Source: Pseudomonas koreensis
GTDB taxonomy: Bacteria; Pseudomonadota; Gammaproteobacteria; Pseudomonadales; Pseudomonadaceae
Assembly: GCF_012986595.1 (NCBI RefSeq)
Contig: NZ_JAAQYM010000004.1
Span: 186,001 to 250,000 of the forward strand
Direction: 5' to 3'
DNA: 64,000 bases
Shown here: positions 35,227 through 46,600 of the stretch, piece by piece
Layout: each line of letters opens with the position of its first letter
How positions within the stretch are numbered: the first letter of the stretch is position 1
Translations under genes and position numbers: made by a program
Notes under the pieces: model-generated
The model's database searches: none
Seen by the model: only the letters and a program-made list of their open reading frames with translations
What the model was told of the DNA's origin: nothing

Positions 35227-36249
35227 TCAGGACTGCGGCACGCCGTTTTCCCACGCCGACCAGTTTTTCAGAATGTCCTGCACCAGCGGATTGCCTGCGC
35301 GATAGAGGTTTTCCAGCGCCGGCACGAAGCCGCCCTGATCGGCGTACTTCAGCAGGTTGTCCACTTCGCTGCCGCCCGGCGCAGGGCGGTCGAAGTCGGA
35401 GCCGGCACGCACCACCGCCAGACGCTGCACATCCACCAGACCTTCGCGACTGGCGCGCAACAAGGCCTCGTAAGTCGAGTTGTCTTCCTGTTGCGTGGTG
35501 CAGTATTCACCCTTGTTGTCGGTCAGCAGTCTGGTCCAGACCTCGGCGCGTTCGCTCAGGCGTGTGCCGGAGAACCAGGTGTTGCCCGCCAGCGTGTCAC
35601 AGCGCGTGACCACCGGTGGCTGGTTGGCCGGGGCTGACGGGTATTTCAGGCGCCACGCCGCCGATTCCTTGCTCTCGCTCAGCTCGACCTTGTGGCTCAG
35701 GGCGAAGGCCTTGGCCTGCAGTTTCGGGTTGAGTTCGAAGACTTCGGTCTTGTAGTCCAGCGGCGGTTTTTCGTTGGGGCCCTGGGTGTTGATGCCCAGG
35801 TATCCGGTCGGCCAACTCGACGGCGCGTCACGGGAATCCAGCTCCCATTGCGTGCCGAACTCGACCAGATAGTGCGCCCATGCAGCGGTGCCGATGGTCC
35901 CGTGTTTCGGGCTGATGCCGGCAATCCCGGCGATCAGGAAGTAGCTTTTGCGCAGGTCGAATTTCGGCGACAGCGCCAGTGCCAGGGTCGAGGCCGCGGC
36001 GTTGGTCTGGCCCATGCCGGTGGTCAGCAGGCACACCTGTTGCGCGTTGCAGCGGACCGTCGGGTACTCGGCAGACAGCCCCGGCACGCGGATTTCCTGC
36101 TTGAGGTCGAGGCGCTCGATCCAGTTCTGCGCCTCGGGGGCGAACATGGTGATCAGCAGCACTTTTGGCTGGATGGGTGCTTCAGCCGCCCAGGTGGTGG
36201 AAGAGAGCAGGGCCGCAGCGGCCAGGGTCAGACGCGTCATTGCTTGCAT
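35227..36249 (-). CDS. Purine nucleoside permease (NUP)-family periplasmic protein
   Basis: The 340-residue precursor has a signal peptide ending near TTWAAEA. The NUP pattern is seen in KVLLITMFAPEAQNWIERLD, LLTTGMGQTNAAAST, YFLIAGIAGISPKHGTIGTA and AVVRAGSDFDRPAPGG. The family is named after a fungal purine nucleoside permease but resembles nucleoside phosphorylases in fold, and bacterial members are exported. It is second in an operon with the Tsx-type porin, 15 bp away, so it probably binds or processes nucleosides in the periplasm. Confidence 0.85.
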   Translation of the reverse strand: MQAMTRLTLAAAALLSSTTWAAEAPIQPKVLLITMFAPEAQNWIERLDLKQEIRVPGLSAEYPTVRCNAQQVCLLTTGMGQTNAAASTLALALSPKFDLRKSYFLIAGIAGISPKHGTIGTAAWAHYLVEFGTQWELDSRDAPSSWPTGYLGINTQGPNEKPPLDYKTEVFELNPKLQAKAFALSHKVELSESKESAAWRLKYPSAPANQPPVVTRCDTLAGNTWFSGTRLSERAEVWTRLLTDNKGEYCTTQQEDNSTYEALLRASREGLVDVQRLAVVRAGSDFDRPAPGGSEVDNLLKYADQGGFVPALENLYRAGNPLVQDILKNWSAWENGVPQS

Positions 36250-36264
36250 GAGAATCTCCTGAAT

Positions 36265-37224
36265 TCAGAACTGGTAGCCGATGCCGGCGTAGTAACCCCA
36301 ACCGTTGGAACGTGCGCGGAAGTTGCCGTCGCCGAAGTTCAGCTCGCTGCCGTCCTCCCAGTTGCCGCCGTTGTGGAAATAACGTCCGACCAGGGTGAAG
36401 CGCAGGTGGGTGAACGAGTACAGCAAGACGTTGGTCGCCACCGTGGCGTTGGCGGTGCGTGCCGGGTTGTCCTTGTGCAGGTCCGAGCCGAAATCGAAGT
36501 TGGTGAAGCCGATGTAGGTCAGCGAGGCGCCGTTGCTGAATTTGTCGATGGGCACGATGTACTTGAGCTGCGCGCGGTAGCCGTCCCACGAATACTCGTT
36601 GCTCGCGCCGTAGTTTTCCCACTGGTAGCGCCCGTACAGGTTGGCCGACAGGTTGACCCGCGAATGGGTGTCGATGTCGGTGCCCAAACCGCTGTACAGG
36701 GTGTTGGCGCGATTCTCCTTGCGGCTGCCGTGATCGTAGATCCAGTCGAACGCCACGTACCATTCCTTGAACGGGCCGATGGCCAGGCTGCGGCCGGCGA
36801 GGTAGTCGATGGAGATGCGCGGCTCGTGCTCCATGAACACCGGCGAGCCGTGGTCCCACACGCCTTTGTCGTGGCTGTTGCCGATGTTGAAGATCTTCGG
36901 GATGTCGACGTAGCCGTACAGCTCGAAAGGGCCCTTGCGCCCGAAGTATTCGTATTCCAGGTAGATATCGTCGGCCGGTTGCGGACCGAAACTGATGTCC
37001 TTGCTGCCGATCAGCGTTAGGTCCTGGTTGTACCAGTCCGAGAGGTAGGCGCCTTGTTTCGGCGGGCTGGCGTCGGGGCTGAGGGTTTCGCCTTGCGCCG
37101 ATTCTTCGGGCAGCGCCGGTTGCGCCAAAGCGCTGTGGCTGAGAACTCCGGTAACGGCGGTCAGTAGCAGGGAAACAGCGAACGTGCGCGCAAACGGGGC
37201 GCGAAGAGGGGAAGCGGCGTGCAT
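36265..37224 (-). CDS. Tsx-like nucleoside-specific outer-membrane channel
   Basis: The 319-residue precursor has a signal peptide ending near SALAQ. It is a beta-barrel with Tsx/OmpK features: SDWYNQDLTLIGSK, YLEYEYFGRKGPFELYGYVD, EHEPRISIDYLAGRSL, FKEWYVAFDWIYDHG and a terminal Phe after YAGIGYQF. Tsx channels carry nucleosides and deoxynucleosides across the outer membrane. It is the first gene of a two-gene operon with the NUP-family protein. A perfect LacI/PurR-type palindrome lies 84 bp upstream. Confidence 0.88.
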   Translation of the reverse strand: MHAASPLRAPFARTFAVSLLLTAVTGVLSHSALAQPALPEESAQGETLSPDASPPKQGAYLSDWYNQDLTLIGSKDISFGPQPADDIYLEYEYFGRKGPFELYGYVDIPKIFNIGNSHDKGVWDHGSPVFMEHEPRISIDYLAGRSLAIGPFKEWYVAFDWIYDHGSRKENRANTLYSGLGTDIDTHSRVNLSANLYGRYQWENYGASNEYSWDGYRAQLKYIVPIDKFSNGASLTYIGFTNFDFGSDLHKDNPARTANATVATNVLLYSFTHLRFTLVGRYFHNGGNWEDGSELNFGDGNFRARSNGWGYYAGIGYQF

Positions 37225-37307
37225 TCAAAGTCCTTTTTTTGCGGATCGAGGCCCGGATTCTGCGGGTCTGTACGGTTTTGTTACGAAAAAGCCGTTATAG
37301 GCAGGTC

Positions 37308-37319
37308 GCAAACGTTTGC
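37308..37319. promoter_or_regulatory. LacI/PurR-family operator candidate
   Basis: A perfect 12-bp palindrome GCAAACGTTTGC lies 84 bp upstream of the Tsx-like gene on its promoter side. It matches the core of PurR/LacI-family operators (GCAAACGTTTGC). Regulation of a nucleoside-uptake operon by such a repressor would fit; the regulator gene itself is not in the window. Confidence 0.6.
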
Positions 37320-37349
37320 ACAAGGCGTACCAAGTCTGCCCCGGTGCCC

Positions 37350-37423
37350 TTTGCAGGCGCTGGGGCAAGCTGCGATCTTTAAGATCATGATCAAAAGATC
37401 GCAGCGTTCCGCGGCTCCTACAG
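37350..37423. repeat. Degenerate family A REP
   Basis: The left half is scrambled (TTGCAGGCGCTGGGGCAAGC, then TGCGATCTTT). The right half is GATCGCAGCGTTCCGCGGCT, then CCTACAG. It is an old or mutated element. Confidence 0.65.
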
Positions 37424-37484
37424 GGGATGTGGCGTACTCAGAATCCCGTGTTTTCTGGCCCAAACCTGCGGTTTAGACGGGCCT

Positions 37485-37500
37485 AGTATTAAAGTATTAA
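37485..37500. repeat. Tandem octamer AGTATTAA x2 upstream of autotransporter
   Basis: Two exact head-to-tail copies lie 154 bp upstream of the GTG at 37654, in the 429-bp intergenic region 37225-37653. They are A/T-rich in a GC-rich context. A short hairpin GCCCC-ATCGC-GGGGC follows near 37515-37529. No gene is seen in the gap. Confidence 0.5.
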
Positions 37501-37653
37501 CACCATTTAATCAGTGCCCCATCGCGGGGCGTCTACTAGCTTGTCAGCCAAGACGCGGTTTTGTGATGACCGTCGCAGTCTTGATTCGCGTGTGGAATAA
37601 GCACGGCTTCGCACGGTTTCAAGGAAGAATTTGGCCACGACAAGGAGTAGCCC

Positions 37654-40600
37654 GTGGAAGCAAGGTTTGGTGTCGCCCTCGTTTCGCGTTTTTCCCCTCT
37701 TTCCCTTGCTGTGCACTTGAGTGTTGCCGGATTGTTGTTCGGCGGCGTCAGCGCACCTGCGCTGGCCACATGCTCGACGGCCGGTTCCACGGTGACCTGT
37801 AGCGGTGTGCCAACTCTGCCGCTATTTCTCAACAACTTTTCCAGCGCCACCAACGGTCTGACGGTCAACGTCAACTCCGGGGCGCAGATGAACGCGACGC
37901 TCGGCGGCCACGTGATGGACCTGACCGGGGTCAACATCAGCCTGAACAACTCCGGCACCATCGACCCGGCGTTGCTGGGGCTGGTCTCGGTGTTGAGCGG
38001 CGGTGCCTTCATCGGCACGGGCGCAACCAGTACGGTCAGCGTGCTCAACAATGCCAGCGGGATCATTCGCGGCACCGGCATGCTTCTCGGACTCAACCTG
38101 ACCAGCATCGACGGCCTGGGCATCGCGGTGAACAACGCCGCGGCCGGCACCACCAGCATCACCAACAACGGCACCATCACCTCGACCGGCCTGTCGGTCG
38201 GCGGCATCACCCTGGCCGATACCCCGGTGGTCGGGGTTTATGGCGGTTCGCAAGTCAACATGACCAACAGCAGCACCGGCGTCATCAATGGCCGGATCGC
38301 CTTCGAGACCTCGGCGGCGGGCAACACCTTCACCAACGCCGGCGCGATCACCGGTGGCGTGTCGATGGGGGCGGCGAGCACCAACACCTTCACCGCCGTG
38401 ACCGGTTCTTCGGTCCAGGTCGGTGACGGCGTACAGGTCAGCGTCGGCCTCGGCGGGCTGATCGGCATCAACCTGACCTTCGCCCCGACCGGCACTGTCG
38501 ATGGTGGCGCGGGCGGCACCAACAACTTGATCCTGCAGAACCCGATCGGCGTCGGCGGCGGCACCACTGGCGTTGGTACAGCGTCGAGCGCGACCTACGT
38601 CAACTTCAACAACCTGACCATCAACAGCGGCACCTGGACTTTGCAGGGGCCACTGGTCAGCGGCGCGACCACGCTCAATGGCGGGGTCGCCCAGTTCAAC
38701 AACAACGCCACATTCGGTAGCGGTGTCCTCACCTCCAACGGCGGGATCCTGCAGGCCAGCAATGCCGGCTTGAACATCAGCAACCTGATTTCCCTCGGTG
38801 CCGGCGGCGTGACCGTGCAAGGCACCAACGCCACCACCCTGAGCGGGGTGATCTCCGGCAGCGGCGGCCTGACCAAAGTCGGCTCCGGGCAACTGAGCCT
38901 CAGCGCCGCCAACACCTACCTGGGCAACACCACGCTCAACGGCGGTACCGTGCAGTTGGGCAACAACCTGGCGCTGAGCACCGGTACCCTCAACGTCACC
39001 GGCACGACCACCCTGAGTGCACCGGGCACCATCAGCCTGGCCAACGCCATCAGCCTCGGCGGCACCTTGACGGCCAGCGGCACCGGCGCCTTGACTCTCG
39101 GCGGCCTGATCACCGGCAGCAGCGGCCTGACCAAGACCGGCACCGGCAGCCTGACCCTCAGCGGCGCCAACAGCGGTTACACCGGCACCACCACCCTGAG
39201 CGCCGGCAGCCTGCTGGTGACCAACAACAACTCGCTGGGCAGCGGCGCGCTGAACACTGCTGCCGGCACCAGCCTCGACAGCACCGCCAACGTCACGCTG
39301 GCCAACAACATCGCGATGACCGGCAACCTCAACGTGCTCGGCAGCAATGCCCTGACCCTGGGCGGCGTGTTGTCCGGTACCGGCGGGATTACCAAATCCG
39401 GCGCCGCGAGCCTGACCCTGACAGGTAACAACACCAACGCCGGTAATACCGTGCTGAATGCCGGCAGCCTGTTGGTTGGCAGCAACACCGCACTGGGCAC
39501 TGGCGCGTTGAGCGCGGCGGCCGGCACCACGCTGGATGCAACGACGGCGGTGACCCTGGCCAACGCTGTCGGGCTGGCGGCGGATCTGACCATTGGCGGC
39601 ACGCAGGCATTGGGCTTGAGCGGCGTTATCAGTGGCGCAGGTAACCTGATCAAGAATGGCACCGCTGACCTGAGCCTCAGCGGCAACAATACGTTCGCCG
39701 GCGGCACCACGCTCAACGCCGGGACGCTGATCGTTGGCTCCAACACCGCGCTGGGCACTGGCGCATTGACCACCGCGGCGGACACCACCCTCGATGCCAG
39801 CACCGCGGTGGCGCTGACCAACGCGATCAGCCTCGGCGGCAATCTGGGCATCGCCGGCAGCGCCAACCTGACCCTCGGCGGTGTCGTCAGTGGCAGTGGC
39901 GGGCTGACCAAAAGCGGGTTCACCAACCTGGTGCTCAACGGCGCCAACACCTATACCGGCGGCACCACGCTGGCGGCCGGCACCCTGACCGTAGGCAACG
40001 CTGCGGCGCTGGGCACTGGCGCCTTGTCGGTCACCGACACGGCAACGCTGGACAGCAACACCGCCGTCAACCTGAACAACAACGTCAACCTCAACAGCAG
40101 TGCCCTGACCATCGGTGGCAGCAGCGGCCTGACCCTGTCCGGCCTGGTCAACGGTGCCGGTCAATTGATCAAGAATGGCGCGGCCAACCTGACCCTCAGC
40201 GGCGCCAACACGTTCAGTGGCGGCACCACGTTGAACGCCGGCAGCCTGACCGTCGGCGACGGCGCAGCGCTCGGCACTGGCGCACTGACCGTGGCCGGGG
40301 CGGGCACCCTCAACAGCAGCTCGGCGCTGACCCTGAACAACTCGATCATCCTCAACGCCAACCTCACCGCAGGCGGCGCCAACGCGCTGACCCTCGGCGG
40401 GGTCATCAGCGGCACTAACGGTTTGATCAAGACAGGCGCGTCGAGCCTGACCCTCAACGGCAATAACACCTACAGCGGCACCACGTCGCTGAACGCCGGT
40501 TCGCTGATCGTCGGCTCCAACACCGCACTCGGCATCGGCGCACTGAACGCCTCGAACGGCACCACCCTGGATGCCGGCACCGCCGCGACCCTGGCCAACA

Positions 40601-43600
40601 ACGTCAACCTCGGCGGCACCCTGACTGTGGGCGGCAGCAATGCGTTGACCCTCGGCGGTGTGGTCGCCGGCATCGGTGGCCTGATCAAGAACGGCGCGGC
40701 CGACCTGACCCTCAACGGCGCCAACACCTATTTCGGCAACACCGCGCTGAATGCCGGCAAGCTGATTGTCGGCAGCAACACTGCGCTGGGTGCCGGTACG
40801 CTGAATGCGGCGGCGAATACCACGCTGGACACTAACACCGCCGTCAGTCTGAACAACGCGGTAGCCCTGGCCGGCGCGCTGAACGTCGGCGGCACGGCCG
40901 ACCTGACCCTGACCGGTCTGGTCAGCGGCGCGGGCAGTCTGGTGAAAAACGGCACGGCCAATCTGATTCTCAACGCGGCCAACACCTTCATCGGCGGGAC
41001 GACCCTGAACGCCGGCACCGTGACCGTCGGCAACAGTTCGGCGCTGGGCAGCGGCGCCTTGACCGTCGGCGGTGCGGCGACACTGGACAGCAATTCGCCG
41101 CTGGTCAGCCTCAACAACAACGTTGCGCTGAATGCCGCGCTGACCGTGGGCGGCACGCAGAACCTGACCCTCGACGGCGTGACCAGCGGCAGCGGCCAGT
41201 TGATCAAGAACGGTGCGGCCAATCTGACCCTTAACGGCAACAACACCTTCAGCGGCGGCACCACGCTCAACGCCGGCACCCTGACCCTGGGCAATGCCAA
41301 CGGTCTGGGCAGCGGCGGGTTGATCGTCGGCGGTGCGGCGACGCTGGATACCAGCGCCTCGTTCGGCATCGGCAACGCGATCACCCTCAATGCGGGGCTG
41401 ACCGTCGCCGGCAACAACGACCTGGCACTCAACGGCATCATTGACGGCGCCGGCAGCCTGACCAAAAACGGCCTGTCGGACCTGACCCTGGCCGGCAGCA
41501 ACACCTTTACCGGTGCGCTGAATATTGTCTCCGGCAGCGTCACCACCTTGAACAGTGCTGCACTGGGCAACACCTCGGGCGTCAACATCAGCGCCGGTGC
41601 CGGCCTGAATCTGGGCAGCGATGCCAGCCTCGGCGCGCTGACCGGCACCGGCAGTGTGCAACTGACCGGCAGCAACACCTTGACCGTCGGCGGCGGCAAC
41701 GTCACCAGCACGTTTGACGGTGATCTGAGCGGTAGCGGTGGCCTGACCAAAGTCGGCACCGGCGTGTTGAACCTCACCGGAATCAACGGTGTGACGGGCA
41801 ACACCGCGGTCAATGGCGGCACCCTGAACCTCAGCGGTTCGCTGGCCAGTGCGCAGCTCAACGTCAATACCGGCGGCACCCTGACCGGTACCGGTTCGGC
41901 GCTCGGATCGGTGAACATTAACAACGGCGGGCATCTGGCGCTGTCATCGGGCAATACCCTGTCTGCGTCTTCGTTGACGCTCGGTGCCGGCAGCAACGTT
42001 GATGTGGCACTGGGTACGCCGTCGACCTCGTCGCTGATGAACGTCGGTGGCAACCTGACCCTCGACGGCAATCTCAATGTCACCGATGCCGGCGGTTTCG
42101 GCGTCGGTGTGTATCGCTTGTTCAACTACACCGGCAGCCTGACCAACCTCGGTCTGGACGTCGCCAGCGTGCCGGTCGGCTACGGCCTCGGCGATCTGCT
42201 GGTGCAGACCGGCGTGGGTAACCAGATCAACATTCAAGTGTCGGCACCCAACAGCAACATCCGTTACTGGGACGGCAGCCAGACCATCGCCAACGGCGTG
42301 GTCGATGGCGGCAGCGGGATCTGGAACGCGGTCGGCACCAACTGGACCGACGCCAATGGTCTGGTCAACCAGCCATGGGCCGGTGACTTCGCGGTGTTCC
42401 AGGGCACCGCCGGCACGGTCACGGTGAACGGCACGCAACTGTTCACCGGTCTGCAGTTCGTCACCGACGGTTACAACCTGGTCAACGGCGCGGCGGGGCA
42501 ACTGACAGCTGTGAACGGCACTGGCGGGACCACAGCGGTGCGGGTTGACCCGGGTGTGACTGCCACTGTCGGGGTGAATATCGATGGCAGCGGCATCCTC
42601 AACAAACTCGACAGCGGCACCCTGGTGCTCAATGGCGCCAACACCTACAGCGGCGGCACGCAACTGGACGGCGGCAAGATCATCGTCGGCAGCAACACCG
42701 CGCTGGGCAGCGGCACGCTGACCGCCAACGCCGGCACGCAACTGGACAGCAACACCACCGTGAGCCTCGGCAATGCCGCGACACTCAACGGCAACCTGAC
42801 CGTGGTCGGCAGCAATGCACTGACTCTCAATGGCGTGATCGGTGGCACTGGCGGCCTGATCAAGAACGGCGCAGCGAACCTGACCCTCGGTGGCAATAAC
42901 GCCTTCCTCGGCCCGGTGGCGTTGAACGCTGGCGGGTTGATTCTGGCGTCGAACTCGGCGCTCGGTTCGGGAACGCTGAATGCAGCGGGCGGTACGACGC
43001 TGGATGCCAGCACGGCGCTGTCGCTGAACAACGCGGTCAACCTCGCGGGCAACCTGGGCATTGGCGGCACGGCGGACCTGACGCTGGCAGGCACGGTCAA
43101 CGGCGCCGGCAGCCTGAGCAAAAACGGTGCGGCCAACCTGAGCCTGAGTGGCAACAATAATTTCCTGGGTGGCGTGACCCTCAACGCGGGCACCTTGACC
43201 GCCGGCAGCAACTCGGCACTCGGTCTGGGCAACCTGACCGTGGCCGGCGCTTCGGCGCTGGACAGCAGCAGCGCGGTAAGTCTGGGCAACAACCTGGTGC
43301 TCAACGCCAACCTGAGCAACACCGGCAGCAACAACCTGACCCTCGCCGGTGTGGTCAGTGGCGCGGGCGGGCTGATCAAGAACGGCGGGTCGAACCTGAC
43401 CCTCAACGGCATCAATACCTACACCGGTGGCACGACCTTGAACGCCGGTACGTTGACCCTTGGCACCGGCACGGCATTGGGCAGCGGTGCGCTGACCGTG
43501 GCCGGTGCTTCGACCCTCGACAACTCCGCGCCACTGGTGCTGGCGAACAACGTCAACCTCAATGCCAACCTGAGTCTGGCCGGCAACAACAACCTGACCC

Positions 43601-46600
43601 TCGGCGGCGTAATCGCGGGAGCGGGCACTCTGACCAAGAACGGTCTGGCCGATGTGACACTGTCTGGCAACAACACCTTCAGCGGCACCTTCGATGTGTT
43701 GTCCGGCAGCCTGACCACCCTCAATGGCACGGCGTTGGGCAATAACGCCACGGTCAATCTCGCGGGCGGCGCGGCGCTGAACCTCGGCGCTTCGGGCAGC
43801 CTCGCCAGCCTCACCGGCAGCGGCACCGCGCTGGTCGGCACCGGCAACACCCTGAGCCTCGGCGGCAATAACGTCAGCAGCACCTTCGCCGGTGTCCTCA
43901 GCGGCGACGGCGGCCTGAGCAAACTCGGCACGGGCACGCTGACGCTCAGCGGCATCAGCGACCTGACCGGCGACACCAACGTCAACGCCGGCACGCTGCA
44001 GGTCAACGGTTCGCTGGCCAGCGCTAACGTGCTGGTCAACAACGGCGGCACCCTCGGTGGCAGCGGCACCCTGACCGGTGCGGTGACGGTGGCTGATGGC
44101 GGGCATCTGGCGGGCGTCACCGGCAGCACCTTGTCGGTGGATTCGCTGGTGTTCAACGGCAACGCCAATTTCGATGTCGGCCTCGGCGTACCGGTCTCCG
44201 GTGGCGGCAATGCGCTGGTCAATGTCGGCGGTAACCTGACCCTCGACGGCACCCTCAACGTCAGCGACATCGGTGGTTTTGGCAGCGGCGTTTATCGCCT
44301 GATCAACTACACCGGTGGCCTGACCGACAACGGCATGCTGATCGGCACCGTACCGGGCAGCGTCACCCCGGGCGATCTGACCCTGCAAACCGCGCTGGCC
44401 AACCAGATCAACCTGCTGGTCACCGCACCGGGCGTCACCGTGCAGTTCTGGGACGGTAACCAACTGATCGCCAACGGTTCGGTGGATGGCGGCAGCGGCA
44501 CCTGGGGCACCGGCACCACCAACTGGACCGACGTCAACGGCACCACCAATCAGGCCTGGACCAGCAACTTTGCGGTGTTCCAGGGCGCGGCGGGTACTGT
44601 GACGGTCAACGGCGCGCAAACCATCACCGGCATGCAGTTTGTCACCGACGGCTACAGCCTGCAGAACGGCACGGCGGGCTCGCTGAACCTGGTCAACGGT
44701 TCAATGGGCAACGCTTCGGTGCGCGTCGATCCGAACGCCACTGCGACCCTTGGCGTAGCGCTCAATGGTGCCGGCACCCTCGGCAAATACGACACCGGTA
44801 CGCTGGTGCTCAACGCCGCCAACGGCTACACCGGCGGCACCGCGCTCAATGGCGGCAAGATCGTTGTCGGCAACAACGCGGCGCTCGGCACCGGGGTGTT
44901 GACCGCTGCGGACGGCACGGCGCTGGACAGCAACGCGGCGGTCAGCCTCGCCAACAACGTGGTGCTCAACGGCGGCCTGACCGTCGCCGGCAGCAACGCT
45001 TTGACCCTCGATGGTGTGGTCAGCGGTGCGGGCAGCTTGATCAAGACGGGTGCATCGAGCCTGACCCTCAACGGCAGCAACACTTACAGCGGCGGCACTC
45101 AACTCGCCGGCGGTACGCTGGTGCTGGGCAACAACAGCGCCATCAGCAGCGGCGCACTGAACGTGACCGGCAACGGCAGCCTCGACAGCACCTCGGCGCT
45201 GCAATTGGCCAATGCCATCAACCTCGGTGCGCAACTGACCCTGGCCGGCAACCAGAACACCACGCTGCTCGGCGCCGTCACTGGCACCGGCAGCCTGGTA
45301 AAAAACGGTAGCGGCGACCTGCTGCTCAGTGGCGCCAACACCTACAGCGGCGGCACCACACTGAACGGCGGCACTACCACCGGTGACACCAGCAGCCTGC
45401 AAGGGGCAATCGTCAACAACGCGGCGCTGACCTTCGCGCAGAACGCCGACGGCAGCTACACCGGCAACCTCACCGGCAGCGGTACGCTGAACAAAACCGG
45501 CACCGGCCAGTTGCTGCTGACCGGCAACAACACCTTCACCGGCAACACCTCGGTGCAGGCCGGCAACCTGATCGTCAATGGCGTGCTCAACAGCGCCAAC
45601 GTCAACGTCGCCAGTGGCGCGAAAGTCGGCGGCAGCGGGCAACTGGGTGGCAACGTGCAACTGGCGAGCGGCGCGACGCTGACCGGGGGTGGTACCGCCA
45701 CACCGTTGTCGGTCGGTGCACTGGCACTGTCCTCGGGCACCAATCTGGACTTCAGCCTCGGCTCGGCCACCAGCTCCACCACCGTGGTCAACGTCGCCGG
45801 CAACCTGACCCTGGACGGTACGCTGAACATCAGCAACGCCGGTGGTTTTGGTACCGGGGTCTATCAACTGTTCCGCTACGGCGGCAGCCTCACCGACAAC
45901 GGTCTGGTCTACGGCAGCCTGCCGGTTTCGGCGGCCAACCTGACCCTGCAAACGGCGATTGCCAATCAGGTCAACTTGCTGGTGCAGGGCACACCGGGTG
46001 AAGTGCAGTTCTGGAACGGCGGCACCACCAACCCTGATGGCAGCATCGGCGGCGGCAGTGGCGTGTGGGGCCCGGGGACCAACTGGACGGATCCGAGCGG
46101 CACTCAGGCGTTGGCTTCCAATGGTCAGTTCGCAGTGTTCGGCGGCCAGGCCGGTACCGTCACCGTGCAAGGCAATCAGAACTTCACCGGCCTGCAATTC
46201 CTTACCAGTGGCTACAGCGTGGTTCCGGGGGCTGGCGGCACGCTGACGCCGGTCAATGGTACCGACGGCAGTCTGGCACCGGTGCGGGTGAATGCCGGCG
46301 CCAGCGCCGAAGTCTCCGCACCGCTGGTGGGTACGGGAGGGATCGAGAAACTCGATTCCGGCACTCTGGTTCTTACGGGCGCCAACACCTACAGCGGTGG
46401 CACCACGGTCAGCGGCGGCACGCTGGTCGGTAACACCACCAGCCTGCAAGGCAACATCACCAACAATGCCTCACTGGTGTTCCAGCAAAACACTGATGGC
46501 CAGTTCAACGGGGTACTCAATGGCACCGGCGCGTTGTTCAAACGCGGGGTGAGTCGTCTGTTGATGGTTGGCAATCAACCGTTCAGCGGCACGGTTTCCG

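Noticed and set aside
37225..37653. Riboswitch or sRNA upstream of the autotransporter
   Set aside because: One short GC hairpin near 37515-37529 is visible but no known riboswitch consensus can be recognised.
37822..46449. Long open frames on the minus strand opposite the autotransporter (1370, 891 and 582 codons)
   Set aside because: They are antisense shadows of a highly repetitive GC-rich gene with strong codon bias and show no recognisable protein family.
38888..46560. CRISPR-like array in the autotransporter gene
   Set aside because: Repeats are coding, 258-bp spaced and in frame; there are no short conserved repeats with unique spacers and no cas genes.
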